A stretch of 40,206 nt of DNA from an uncultured Oscillospiraceae bacterium (GTDB lineage: Bacteria; Bacillota; Clostridia; Oscillospirales; Oscillospiraceae). How positions within the stretch are numbered: position 1 is the stretch's first letter; each line of letters opens with the position of its first letter. The notes beneath the pieces are model-generated. The model made no database searches. It was not told the DNA's origin and saw only the letters and a program-made list of their open reading frames with translations. The stretch covers positions 1 to 40,206 of the forward strand of contig CALXDD010000027.1 in the NCBI GenBank assembly GCA_944386985.1. The letters are read 5' to 3'. The translations under genes were made by a program, and so were the position numbers. Below, in pieces: positions 24,720 to 31,769 of the stretch.

Positions 24720-24754
24720 AAAAGAGCCGGCAAGCGATCGCTTGTCGGCTCTTT
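24720..24754. terminator. Bidirectional terminator
   Basis: AAAAGAGCCG and CGGCTCTTTT flank an inner CAAGC/GCTTG stem, with A- and T-tracts on both sides. It serves the plus-strand lipoprotein gene and the minus-strand gene ending at 24769. Confidence 0.88.
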
Positions 24755-24768
24755 TGCGTCTGGAGAGG

Positions 24769-25227
24769 TTACCGGGCCTTAGGGGGATGCTCCGCCATAT
24801 ACTCCTCCAAAATCCGGGCCCCGTCCCCCACAAACCGGGCGCAGGGCCGCTGAGCGTAGTAGGCGGCGGTCCGGGCCTCGGGGACAGGGGACTCAGGTCC
24901 GGATCTTCCCAAAAGCTCCCGGCAGAGGATGGCGCCGTGGCGCTCCCGGAATTTTCCGGCCAGCTCCTGCACCAGGGCGTAGTGGGCGGCCTTGGCCGCA
25001 TCATCGCAGGGGGAGGTGTACCCGTAGAGGACCCCGGCGGCCATCAGAATGCCGCTCACCGCCCCGCAGACCTCCCGCAGGCGGCCCATGCCCCCGCCGA
25101 AGGAGGAGGAGAGCCGGAGGGCCAGATCGTCGGAGAGCCCCAGGTCCGGGGCAAAGGCCAAAAATACCGACTGGGCGCAGTTGTAGCCGGAGAGAAAATT
25201 CTGTACGGCTTTTTCCTCGTGGGTCAT
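24769..25227 (-). CDS. C_GCAxxG_C_C family redox-type protein
   Basis: A 152-residue protein of the C_GCAxxG_C_C family, which keeps several cysteines in fixed positions and is thought to bind metal or act in redox. Cys17 lies in GYNCAQSVF, and GGGMGRLREVCGAVSG carries Cys54. Further cysteines lie in TSPCDDAAK, ILCRELLG and RPCARF. A Gly-rich turn precedes the second cysteine as in the family. Start ATG follows AAGGAG. It is 11 bases downstream of an XRE regulator on the same strand, so the two probably form an operon. Confidence 0.9.
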   Translation of the reverse strand: MTHEEKAVQNFLSGYNCAQSVFLAFAPDLGLSDDLALRLSSSFGGGMGRLREVCGAVSGILMAAGVLYGYTSPCDDAAKAAHYALVQELAGKFRERHGAILCRELLGRSGPESPVPEARTAAYYAQRPCARFVGDGARILEEYMAEHPPKAR

Positions 25228-25238
25228 GGCGGTTCTCC

Positions 25239-25451
25239 TTACTCCTTCGTGGGACGTGAAGTCCGACCTAACAGATAGTCGGTGGATGTGTGGTAATATT
25301 CTGCCAGTTGGATCAAATGGCGGACAGGGATCTCTCGTTTTCCAGTCTCATAGTTGCTATAAACCCGCTGGTCAATGCCAAGTATTGCGGCAATCTCCTT
25401 CTGAGTTTTGTCAGCATCCTCCCGCAAATCCCTCAGCCGTGGAAAATACAT
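25239..25451 (-). CDS. XRE-family helix-turn-helix regulator
   Basis: A 70-residue protein that is almost entirely an HTH_3 domain: LRDLREDADKTQKEIAAILGIDQRVYSNYETGKREIPVRHLIQLAEYYHTSTDYLLGRT. It has no extra sensory domain. The ATG at 25451 has GAGG 8 bases upstream; ATG 25457 and GTG 25460 are alternatives too close to the site. It is the first gene of an operon with the C_GCAxxG_C_C protein. Two ACTA/TAGT palindromes lie just upstream and are likely operators. Confidence 0.88.
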   Translation of the reverse strand: MYFPRLRDLREDADKTQKEIAAILGIDQRVYSNYETGKREIPVRHLIQLAEYYHTSTDYLLGRTSRPTKE

Positions 25452-25472
25452 CTGCATCACCTCGCTGAGGTC

Positions 25473-25526
25473 ACTATATTTTACTATCGTATAGTAGTGT
25501 TGACTTTACTATCAATTAGTAGTAAA
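25473..25526. promoter_or_regulatory. Operator-like palindromes upstream of the XRE gene
   Basis: TACTAT-cgt-ATAGTA spans 25482-25496, and TTTACTA-N8-TAGTAAA spans 25505-25526. A TATAGT -10 candidate for the minus-strand XRE gene lies at 25473-25478, directly beside the first palindrome. The shared ACTA/TAGT half-sites suggest two binding sites for one repressor. Confidence 0.6.
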
Positions 25527-25570
25527 ATATGTAAAAACACTGGTAGAGGCGCTGCATGTTTCTGACCATC

Positions 25571-25813
25571 TCATTGCCTTTCGTTCTGCAATTCGCCGGA
25601 GCTTCGTGGATAGGGCTCTTCTTGGTCAGTGAGCCCAGCCAGATAATCCATGCTGGTGTCCAGTGCCAACGCAATTCGCTTGCACTGTTCAAATGTATAG
25701 TATCGATTACCGTTTTCAATTTTACAATAGTCACTTTGGTCAATTCCGGTGAGAAGCTGCATTTTTATCTGTGTATAGCCCCGTTTTATGCGCAGGTCTT
25801 TTAGTCTGCTCAT
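25571..25813 (-). CDS. Second XRE-family helix-turn-helix regulator
   Basis: An 80-residue regulator consisting of one HTH_3 domain: SRLKDLRIKRGYTQIKMQLLTGIDQSDYCKIENGNRYYTFEQCKRIALALDTSMDYLAGLT, with a short polar tail. The ATG at 25813 has GTGAGG upstream with an 8-base spacer. A promoter TTGATA (25855-25860) with TATAAT (25833-25838), spacer 16, lies upstream on the minus strand. It shares orientation with the XRE gene at 25239 but is about 120 bases upstream, across the palindromes. Confidence 0.87.
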   Translation of the reverse strand: MSRLKDLRIKRGYTQIKMQLLTGIDQSDYCKIENGNRYYTFEQCKRIALALDTSMDYLAGLTDQEEPYPRSSGELQNERQ

Positions 25814-25832
25814 GGTGATCACCTCACTACTG

Positions 25833-25860
25833 ATTATAGCAGATTGACCTATATTATCAA
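25833..25860 (-). promoter_or_regulatory. Promoter of the second XRE gene
   Basis: On the minus strand, TTGATA (25855-25860) and TATAAT (25833-25838) with a 16-base spacer. Confidence 0.6.
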
Positions 25861-25876
25861 AGTTGGAGGTGGGACC

Positions 25877-26083
25877 ATGGAGAAGGAGAGATGGGAGACA
25901 TTAATGGAGAGCATCGACGAGGCCAGGGGGGATGTGATGCTGCTGCGGCAGTGCGTGCTGGGAATGATGGAGCGGCGGCGGTGCTCCCAGCTGGAGTTGG
26001 ATACCCTGTGGCGGCTGTCGGATTACCTGAACCAGCACCTCTGGGACATCCGCGCCATGGTCCGCCGGGGACGGAGAAAATAG
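25877..26083 (+). CDS. Small basic hypothetical protein
   Basis: A 68-residue soluble protein, probably all helical, rich in Arg, Glu, Leu and Met, ending RAMVRRGRRK. The ATG follows GGAGGTGGGACC, a good site, which favours a real gene over the upstream in-frame start at 25844. I recognise no family. It is divergent from the XRE gene at 25813. Confidence 0.6.
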   Translation: MEKERWETLMESIDEARGDVMLLRQCVLGMMERRRCSQLELDTLWRLSDYLNQHLWDIRAMVRRGRRK

Positions 26084-26108
26084 GAGCCTTGCCGATTTTT
26101 CCGCAGAC

Positions 26109-26150
26109 AAAAAAGAAAAAAGGAGCCGCCGCGAAAATTGCGGCGGCTCC
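26109..26150 (-). terminator. Terminator of the TIGR04255 gene
   Basis: An 11-bp stem, GGAGCCGCCGC with its complement (26122-26150). On the minus strand it is followed by a long T-rich tract (the A-tract at 26109-26120). It may also stop the small plus-strand gene. Confidence 0.85.
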
Positions 26151-26166
26151 TCTCTGCGTTTTCCGG

Positions 26167-26958
26167 TTACCGGGGCTCCAGAGCCTGATACAGCTTGTCG
26201 GTGATGGCCCCTAAGAACAGTCTTGTGGAGTGAGCGTGGAGCGTTTCCAGCGCACCGGCGGCATAGGCCGGGGCCAGCTCTCCGCTCATGAAGAGATCCA
26301 TATCCAGAACAAACTTGACCTCCGTGTCCTGGGGGACGTTGGGAGCATTGGTTTTCACCAGGCCGGGACCGGCATGGACCTTGGCGCGGCAGCTGCTGTC
26401 CAGCGCGGTGTCAAAGTCCACGCTGCACTTGGCAGTGGCCGTCTCCTGTACGTCCTCCTGGGAGAGAATGCCCAGATAGGGGTCGTTGAACAGCTCACGA
26501 AAGGGCTCGTCCTCCAGTCCCAGATCCCGGCGGGAAAAGATGTTGACATACCGGAGACCGAGACGGTGGAAAAACGAGGGGCTGTAGATGCGAATAAACT
26601 GTGCCAGCGGCAGATCCAACCGGCGGCCGAACTCCTCCCAGCCGTTGTAGGCCAGGGTGGACAGGGAGATGAAATCCCGGGTCAGGTTCAGCTTCCACCG
26701 GTTGTCCTGGGAGACAAAGGTGTGGTTGGTCACTGGAGGCTGATTGGCCACCTGGGGGGCGCCGCCCACCAGCGTCACCTTGGGGGCGATGCGGTCCTGC
26801 TTGCGGGTATACCGGGGAAACTCCCGGCGGATAGCCTCCTGAAAGACCGCGGGCTCCTGGGTGTCGATGGACAGGATGGCGGGAAACCGGAGCTGGCAGA
26901 TGACCTCCCGCAGCTGGGGATGGTCAAAGTGGGTGCGGGGCTGTTGGGAGAGCAGCAT
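26167..26958 (-). CDS. TIGR04255-family protein
   Basis: A 263-residue soluble protein. The opening FDHPQLREVICQLRFPAIL matches the TIGR04255 pattern (proline, then REV.CQLRF), and the middle part NRWKLNLTRDFISLSTLAYNGWEEFGRRL continues it. The C-terminal half describes a beta-rich domain with VKFVLDMDLF. The family is widespread but sporadic and has no established function. The start at 26958 has GGAGG 7 bases upstream. It is probably monocistronic. Confidence 0.8.
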   Translation of the reverse strand: MLLSQQPRTHFDHPQLREVICQLRFPAILSIDTQEPAVFQEAIRREFPRYTRKQDRIAPKVTLVGGAPQVANQPPVTNHTFVSQDNRWKLNLTRDFISLSTLAYNGWEEFGRRLDLPLAQFIRIYSPSFFHRLGLRYVNIFSRRDLGLEDEPFRELFNDPYLGILSQEDVQETATAKCSVDFDTALDSSCRAKVHAGPGLVKTNAPNVPQDTEVKFVLDMDLFMSGELAPAYAAGALETLHAHSTRLFLGAITDKLYQALEPR

Positions 26959-27012
26959 AGCGATACCTCCTGAGAGTTCATTTGCTCCCATTGTACCGCC
27001 CTGCCCCCCTTT

Positions 27013-27807
27013 TTACAAGTAGAACTTGTGGCAGCCGATGGTGGTGTAGTAGGTCCGGTTCTGGCTGATCCAGGTGCCCTGGGACAGAGCGGGGGCGTAG
27101 AAGTACATACACCGGTCCACCACCCGGGTGCCGTTGAGCACCATCTTGGCCGCCAGGATGCTGCGGGCCGTGGGCTCCCAGTAGATGGAGCCGTTGGAGA
27201 CCGGCTCAAACTGCACCGCGTACTTGGTGTCAAAGATCACGTCCTTGATGGTGGAGGGAAACTGGGAATCCTCCACCCGGTTGAGCACCACATGGCCTAC
27301 CGCCAGCTGCCCCAGCAGAGACTCTCCCTGACTTTCAGCGCTGATGATGCGGCTGAGCCAGTAGAAATCCTCCTGGGAGTGGCTGCGGTATGTAGTCCGG
27401 GGGACAAGGGTAATGGGTTTGCTGCTGCCGTTCCAGACGGCGTCCGCCCCAGCCAGGTTGGCTGTCGCCCGCACTGGTACATAGGTGGTGCCGTTGGAGA
27501 GGTAGATGCCTGCGCCCAGATCAAAGGCGTAGCCGTCCACCAGGGCGGTTTTGCTGCCCACCGGGAAGGCCAGGGTGAACAGCTCCCCCTTGGCCTTGGC
27601 GGTACGGATGGAGCCGTCCCAGGAGATGTCCCAATCCCCCAGGGCTCCCAGCACCTGCCGCAGCGGAGCGTAGGACACGCCGTTTTTCACATGGACGCTG
27701 CTGCTGACCACTGTGCCGTCTACCGCCAGCTCCATAGCCTGGGTGCGGCCGGAGGTCAAAAAGATCACCAGAAGCACCAGCAGACAGGAGAACAGCTTGG
27801 TTTTCAT
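27013..27807 (-). CDS. Secreted stalk-domain protein with SleB-type cell wall hydrolase domain
   Basis: A 264-residue exported protein. A signal peptide covers residues 1-24. A copper amine oxidase N-terminal-like (stalk) domain covers about 25-120, with NGVSYAPLRQVLGAL and the second repeat NGTTYVPVRATANLAG. A SleB/CwlJ-type hydrolase domain (about 130-264) begins LSRIISAESQGESLLGQLAVGHVVLNRV; the Glu in SAESQGE is the expected catalytic residue. The enzyme probably cleaves peptidoglycan, possibly spore cortex. The start at 27807 has GGAGG 7 bases upstream, while the ATG at 27813 overlaps it too closely. A TTGTCC/TATACT promoter is likely upstream on the minus strand. Confidence 0.9.
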   Translation of the reverse strand: MKTKLFSCLLVLLVIFLTSGRTQAMELAVDGTVVSSSVHVKNGVSYAPLRQVLGALGDWDISWDGSIRTAKAKGELFTLAFPVGSKTALVDGYAFDLGAGIYLSNGTTYVPVRATANLAGADAVWNGSSKPITLVPRTTYRSHSQEDFYWLSRIISAESQGESLLGQLAVGHVVLNRVEDSQFPSTIKDVIFDTKYAVQFEPVSNGSIYWEPTARSILAAKMVLNGTRVVDRCMYFYAPALSQGTWISQNRTYYTTIGCHKFYL

Positions 27808-27925
27808 ATTCATTCCTCCTTTCTCTCGGGATACGGCTATGAGTATACAGGAGGGCAGGGGGGAGGGACAAGCTGTAAATGCTGGCAGCGGAGGCAGCCT
27901 TTGCGCCTGTTTCCAAAAAAAGCGG

Positions 27926-27954
27926 TTGACAACGGGAAAGCAGTATGGTATGCT
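27926..27954 (+). promoter_or_regulatory. Promoter of the DUF3793-flavodoxin operon
   Basis: TTGACA at 27926-27931 and TATGCT at 27949-27954 with a 17-base spacer. The transcript should start around 27961, at the first palindrome. Confidence 0.72.
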
Positions 27955-27961
27955 GATTGTG

Positions 27962-28035
27962 GTTAGTGAAGGCTAACACCAAGGGCGGAGCGAAAGGCTC
28001 CGCATTCTTGGAACAAATAGTTAGGTTAAACTAAC
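27962..28035 (+). promoter_or_regulatory. Two GTTAG-N6-CTAAC operators flanking a leader hairpin
   Basis: GTTAG-TGAAGG-CTAAC at 27962-27977 and GTTAG-GTTAAA-CTAAC at 28020-28035 share the same 16-bp layout. They resemble DtxR/IdeR iron boxes (TTAGGTTAGSCTAACCTAA). Between them a hairpin GCGGAGC-GAAAG-GCTCCGC (27985-28003) can extend through CCAAG (27979-27983) and CTTGG (28007-28011). The second site ends 18 bases before the DUF3793 start. Confidence 0.65.
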
Positions 28036-28053
28036 AAAAGAGGAGGAGCAGCG

Positions 28054-28620
28054 ATGGAACAGGCAAGAGAATTTGAGCGGGCGCTGGCGTATCACTGCGC
28101 CCCCTCCATGGCGGGCATCAAGGCAGCGGATCTGTTCACCTGGCCCAACGGCTCCGGGCAGGAGATCCGGCGCTACGCCGGAGATCTGGCCCGGCGGGGG
28201 ATCTGTCTGCGGGAGCTGCGGCGGGGCAAGCGGCGGACGCTGCTGCTGGTATACCGCCCGGCCTGCCTGGAGCGGTGTCTCAGCTGTCCCCGGGTGCGCG
28301 CCATGCTGGAGCGGGCGGGGTATCCCGCCGGGGTTAGTCCGGAGGAGCTGCTGGGGCGGCTGATGGAGCGGTTGGAGGGGGAGGCGTTCCCCCATGAGAT
28401 CGGCCTGTTCCTGGGATATCCGCCGGAGGACGTGGAGGGCTTCTGCCGTCACAGAGGGCAGAATTACAAGCTCTCCGGCCGGTGGAAGGTCTATGGGGAC
28501 CGGGAGGCGGCCTGCCGCCGGTTCCAGCGCTACGACCACTGCCGGGACGCCCTATGCCGCCGCCTTGCGGTGTGCCCGCTGCTGGAGGTGTTCCATCCGG
28601 TGAAGGAGCGGAGCGCCTGA
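28054..28620 (+). CDS. DUF3793 family protein
   Basis: A 188-residue soluble, Arg- and Cys-containing protein of the DUF3793 family. The family signature is HEIGLFLGYPPEDVEGFCRHRG near residues 110-131, and an N-terminal YHCAPSMAGIKAADLF motif is also conserved. Function is unknown. In Clostridia it is often found beside ferrous iron transport (feo) and flavodoxin genes, and a flavodoxin follows here. The DtxR-like operators upstream support iron or manganese control. ATG follows AGAGGAGGAGC. Confidence 0.9.
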   Translation: MEQAREFERALAYHCAPSMAGIKAADLFTWPNGSGQEIRRYAGDLARRGICLRELRRGKRRTLLLVYRPACLERCLSCPRVRAMLERAGYPAGVSPEELLGRLMERLEGEAFPHEIGLFLGYPPEDVEGFCRHRGQNYKLSGRWKVYGDREAACRRFQRYDHCRDALCRRLAVCPLLEVFHPVKERSA

Positions 28621-28673
28621 GGCAGAGCAATTCACAGATGGAGAAGAAGAGTTCTTATGATGGAGGTACTGTA

Positions 28674-29105
28674 ATGAACCGGATGCATGTGATTTTTTGG
28701 TCCGCCAGCGGAAACACGGAGGCCATGGCGGGCGCCATTGCCGAGGGAGGCCGGGAGGCCGGCGCGGAGGTACGGCTGTGCCAGGTGTCGGAGATCACTC
28801 CCGACGAGGCGCTGGGCTGTGATCTGCTGGCGCTGGGCTGTCCCGCCATGGGGGACGAGGTGCTGGAGGAGAGCGAGTTTGAGCCCTTCTTTGCGGAACT
28901 GGAGGGGAAGCTCTCCGGGAAGAAGGTGGCCCTCTTTGGCTCCTACGGCTGGGGCGACGGCCAGTGGATGCGGGACTGGCAGGACCGGGTGACCAAGGCC
29001 GGGGCCGACCTCTACCGCGGGGAGGGGCTGATGATCAACGACACCCCCGACGACGACGGCCTCAGCCAGTGCAGGGCCTTCGGCAGCGGCTTTGCCGCAC
29101 AATAA
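28674..29105 (+). CDS. Flavodoxin
   Basis: A 143-residue flavodoxin, an FMN electron carrier that can replace ferredoxin when iron is short. The phosphate-binding loop is SASGNT (residues 10-15). A 50s loop ALGCPAMGDEVLEES and the 90s loop FGSYGWGDGQWM follow, matching short-chain flavodoxins. The start at 28674 has GGAGG 7 bases upstream. It is 53 bases after DUF3793 with no promoter between, so it is probably cotranscribed from the DtxR-like promoter. Confidence 0.92.
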   Translation: MNRMHVIFWSASGNTEAMAGAIAEGGREAGAEVRLCQVSEITPDEALGCDLLALGCPAMGDEVLEESEFEPFFAELEGKLSGKKVALFGSYGWGDGQWMRDWQDRVTKAGADLYRGEGLMINDTPDDDGLSQCRAFGSGFAAQ

Positions 29106-29159
29106 ATACACAATCTCCCGTTTGCCTTGTGCGCGGACGGCGTAGATACATCCTCCCAC

Positions 29160-29194
29160 GGCCCGCCGGTTTCCCACCCGGCGGGCCGGCTTTT
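29160..29194 (+). terminator. Terminator of the flavodoxin operon
   Basis: GGCCCGCCGG pairs with CCGGCGGGCC, then GGCTTTT. Confidence 0.85.
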
Positions 29195-29198
29195 GGAC

Positions 29199-29233
29199 AA
29201 AAAAATGCGCCCGGAGCAGAAACTCCGGGCGCA
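29199..29233 (-). terminator. Terminator of the glycerol kinase gene
   Basis: An 11-bp stem, TGCGCCCGGAG with its complement and a 6-base loop. On the minus strand it is followed by seven Ts (the A-run 29199-29205). It is back to back with the flavodoxin terminator. Confidence 0.88.
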
Positions 29234-29260
29234 GAAGAACATTGGATAGGCAGACGGGCA

Positions 29261-30751
29261 TTACCGGGCCCAGTCGAAGGAGCGGATCACCGCCCGGTTC
29301 CAGCCCTGGACCATCTTGTCCCGCTCCTCCTTGGAGATCTGGGGCATAAAGGTGCGGTCGATGCCCCAGCGCTGGGTCAGCTCCTCCTGATTCTTCCAGA
29401 AGCCCACCGCGAGACCGGCCAGATAGGCCGCGCCGGTGGCGGTGCTCTCCACGGACCGGGGGCGGTTGATAGGCACCTGGAGGATATCCGCCTGGATCTG
29501 CATGAGGAGGTTGTTGGCGGAGGCACCGCCGTCTGCCCGCAGGCTGTTGAGGGGGATGGAGCTGTCCATCCACATGGCCTTCAGCACGTCGTTGACCTGG
29601 TAGGCGATAGACTCTAAAGTGGCCCGGATGATGTGGTTTTTGTTCACGCCCCGGGTGAGGCCCACGATCACGCCACGGGCATACTGGTCCCAATGGGGGG
29701 CGCCCAGGCCTGTGAAGGCGGGCACCACATAGCAGCCGTTGGTGTCGGGGACTTTGTTGGCGTGGTACTCCGAGTCGGCGGCGGACTCGATGAGGAACAT
29801 CTCGTCCAGCAGCCACTGGATGGCGGCTCCGGCGGTGAAGATAGAGCCCTCCAGGGCGTAGGTCACCTTGTCCCCAAGGCCCCAGGCCACGGTGGTCACC
29901 AGGCCGCTGCGGGAGGGGATGGGGGTGTCGCCGGTGTTCAGAAGGAGGAAGCAGCCGGTGCCGTAAGTATTCTTCACATCGCCGGTCTCAAAGCAGGCCT
30001 GGCCGAAGAGGGCGGCCTGCTGGTCGCCTGCGGCTCCGGCGATGGGGATGGCTCCGCCGAAGAGCCCCGGCTCTGTCTCCCCGTAGACGCAGCTGCTGGG
30101 CATCACCTGGGGCAGCATGGAGGCGGGGATGTCCAGCTTCTCCAGGATCTCCTGATCCCACTGGAGGGTGTGGATGTTGAAGAGCATGGTGCGGGAGGCG
30201 TTGGAGTAGTCCGTCACATGGACCCGGCCGCCGGTGAGCTTCCAGATGAGCCAGGTGTCCACGGTGCCGAACAGCAGGTCGCCCCGCTCCGCCCGCTCAC
30301 GGGCTCCCTCCACGTTGTCCAAAATCCACTTGAGCTTGGTGGCGGAGAAATAGGCGTCGATGACGAGGCCCGTCTTCTCCCGGAACCACTCGGTGAGGCC
30401 CTGGTCCTTCAGCTGGTCGCAGAATTCACTGGTGCGGCGGCACTGCCAGACGATGGCGTTGTACACCGGCTCACCGGTGTGCCGGTCCCAGACGATGGTG
30501 GTTTCCCGCTGGTTGGTGATGCCGATGGCGGCGATGTCGTCGGCGTTGACGCCTAAGTTGCCCATGGCCTCCACCGCCACGCCCAGCTGAGTGGCCCAGA
30601 TCTCCGGCGCCTTGTGCTCCACCCAGCCCGGCTGGGGAAAGATCTGCCGGAATTCCTTTTGGGCCATGGTGCATACGTTACCATCCCGGTCAAACAGGAT
30701 ACAGCGGTTGCTGGTGGTGCCCGCATCCAGTGCCATGATGTACTGCTTCAT
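29261..30751 (-). CDS. glpK: Glycerol kinase
   Basis: A 496-residue FGGY-family kinase forming glycerol 3-phosphate from glycerol and ATP. The N-terminal ATP-binding segment is [20 protein letters not shown]. The glycerol-binding motifs [13 protein letters not shown] and [13 protein letters not shown] follow, then [30 protein letters not shown]. The FGGY signatures [13 protein letters not shown] and [21 protein letters not shown] are also present. Length matches the E. coli enzyme. It stands alone: no glpF or glycerol-3-phosphate dehydrogenase is adjacent. The start at 30751 has AAGGAGGA upstream. An extended -10 (TGGTATAATG) at 30797-30802 is the likely promoter. Confidence 0.97.
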   Translation of the reverse strand: MKQYIMALDAGTTSNRCILFDRDGNVCTMAQKEFRQIFPQPGWVEHKAPEIWATQLGVAVEAMGNLGVNADDIAAIGITNQRETTIVWDRHTGEPVYNAIVWQCRRTSEFCDQLKDQGLTEWFREKTGLVIDAYFSATKLKWILDNVEGARERAERGDLLFGTVDTWLIWKLTGGRVHVTDYSNASRTMLFNIHTLQWDQEILEKLDIPASMLPQVMPSSCVYGETEPGLFGGAIPIAGAAGDQQAALFGQACFETGDVKNTYGTGCFLLLNTGDTPIPSRSGLVTTVAWGLGDKVTYALEGSIFTAGAAIQWLLDEMFLIESAADSEYHANKVPDTNGCYVVPAFTGLGAPHWDQYARGVIVGLTRGVNKNHIIRATLESIAYQVNDVLKAMWMDSSIPLNSLRADGGASANNLLMQIQADILQVPINRPRSVESTATGAAYLAGLAVGFWKNQEELTQRWGIDRTFMPQISKEERDKMVQGWNRAVIRSFDWAR

Positions 30752-30796
30752 AGTTGTTCCTCCTTGGGTCCCGGGCTGGGGACAATTCTTTATAGC

Positions 30797-30802
30797 ATTA
30801 TA
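30797..30802 (-). promoter_or_regulatory. Extended -10 promoter of glpK
   Basis: The minus strand reads TGGTATAATG, a TGn-TATAAT extended -10, 45 bases upstream of the glpK start. The corresponding -35 is poor. Confidence 0.5.
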
Positions 30803-31211
30803 CCAAAAGGAACCTGTAAAAGCTACCACTTTTTTGTGCAGGCTCCATGTTCACGGTTTGTTTACCTCCGGGCCACATCCGGTTCAAAAAGGTAAGATAT
30901 CCTAATCATGTCAACAGGAAACACAGGGAGACGTCCCTGATCGGATTTGCAGACTGGAAAGGAGATGAGCGCCGCGAACATCCACAGAAAAAGCCCCTTG
31001 GGTCGTACCCTTGGCAGGCCGTGGTACCCCTCTTGTGATATAATGCGCCGCAGGGATTTTTCCCTGCGGCGTTTCTTCTTTTGGGGAAGCGGCAACGCTG
31101 CTTTTCCAGAGTTCTGTTCGGCTTTTTCTTCCCTTTCCTGAAAAATTTGCTATACTGGTGGCAGAAACCCGGTCCCTTTAGCGTCATGGAGAGTGAAAGG
31201 AGAGGCGCGCC
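30803..31211. other. Intergenic region before the sigma factor gene
   Basis: About 410 bases with no convincing gene. A 65-codon open frame from 30947 has AAGGAG directly abutting its ATG and a low-complexity Arg/Phe product, so I do not call it. The region contains inverted GGGTC/GTACCC segments around 30998-31028, an extended -10 TGATATAAT at 31036-31044, a strong terminator at 31046-31084 and a TATACT (31151-31156) that may be the sigma factor -10. A short non-coding transcript ending at the terminator is possible. Confidence 0.5.
31046..31084 (+). terminator. Orphan rho-independent terminator
   Basis: An 11-bp stem, CGCCGCAGGGA with TCCCTGCGGCG and a TTTT loop, followed by TTTCTTCTTTT. 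No plus-strand gene lies upstream, since glpK is divergent. Confidence 0.82.
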
Positions 31212-31769
31212 ATGGAAGATATGCAGATCATCGAGTTGTACTGGCGACGGGACGAGCAGGCCATCTCGGAGACGGACCGGAAGTATGGGGCATTTTGTCA
31301 CCGCATCGCCATGAATATCCTCAGCTGCTTTCAGGACAGCGAGGAGTGCGTCAGCGACGCCTATGGGAAGACCTGGGATACCATTCCGCCCACCCGGCCC
31401 GACAGCCTCCGGGCCTATCTGGGACGGATCGTCCGGAATTTGTCCCTGAGCCGCTACCGCTCCCGCCACGCCCAGAAGCGGTTTTCCGGTATGGAGGTGC
31501 TCCTCAGCGAGCTGGAGGACTGCGTCCCGGTGCCGGACAGCGTCCAGCGGACGGCGGACGCCCGGGAACTGTCGGAGCTCATCGGCCGCTGGCTTCTCAG
31601 CCGCAGCGGGGAGGACCGGGCCATTTTCATCCGCCGCTACTGGAACGGGGAGAGCGTGAAGGACCTGGCCGGGGAGGCGGGAATGTCCCCCAACGCCATG
31701 ACCAAGCGCCTCCTGCGCCTGCGGGAGAGCCTCAGGAGCTTTTTGGAGGGGGAGGGGATCGCCGTATGA
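31212..31769 (+). CDS. ECF-type RNA polymerase sigma factor
   Basis: A 185-residue sigma-70 family factor with only regions 2 and 4. Region 2 (about 5-90) contains HRIAMNILSCFQDSEECVSDAYGKTWDTIPPTRPDSLRAYLGRIVRNLSLSRYR. Region 4 (about 120-178) contains RAIFIRRYWNGESVKDLAGEAGMSPNAMTKRLLRLRESL, the -35 recognising helix-turn-helix. The next gene overlaps its stop (ATGA) and encodes a single-pass membrane protein, the usual position for an anti-sigma factor. Whether it reads the GGAACYTTTT/CGTCTAA promoters in this window is untested; its own upstream region lacks that motif. Confidence 0.92.
   Translation: MEDMQIIELYWRRDEQAISETDRKYGAFCHRIAMNILSCFQDSEECVSDAYGKTWDTIPPTRPDSLRAYLGRIVRNLSLSRYRSRHAQKRFSGMEVLLSELEDCVPVPDSVQRTADARELSELIGRWLLSRSGEDRAIFIRRYWNGESVKDLAGEAGMSPNAMTKRLLRLRESLRSFLEGEGIAV

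Noticed and set aside
25877-26083. Spo0E-like phosphatase
   Set aside because: The protein has SQLELD, but the Spo0E signature needs S-x-x-x-D spacing (SQELD), so the match fails.
30947-31141. A 65-codon gene before the sigma factor
   Set aside because: The ribosome-site-like AAGGAG touches the ATG, the frame spans a strong terminator, and the product is low-complexity.
31164-31185. ECF promoter (GAAACC ... CGTC) upstream of the sigma factor, suggesting autoregulation by the CGTCTAA regulon
   Set aside because: The spacing is about 3 bases too short compared with the three good copies, and the TAA after CGTC is missing.
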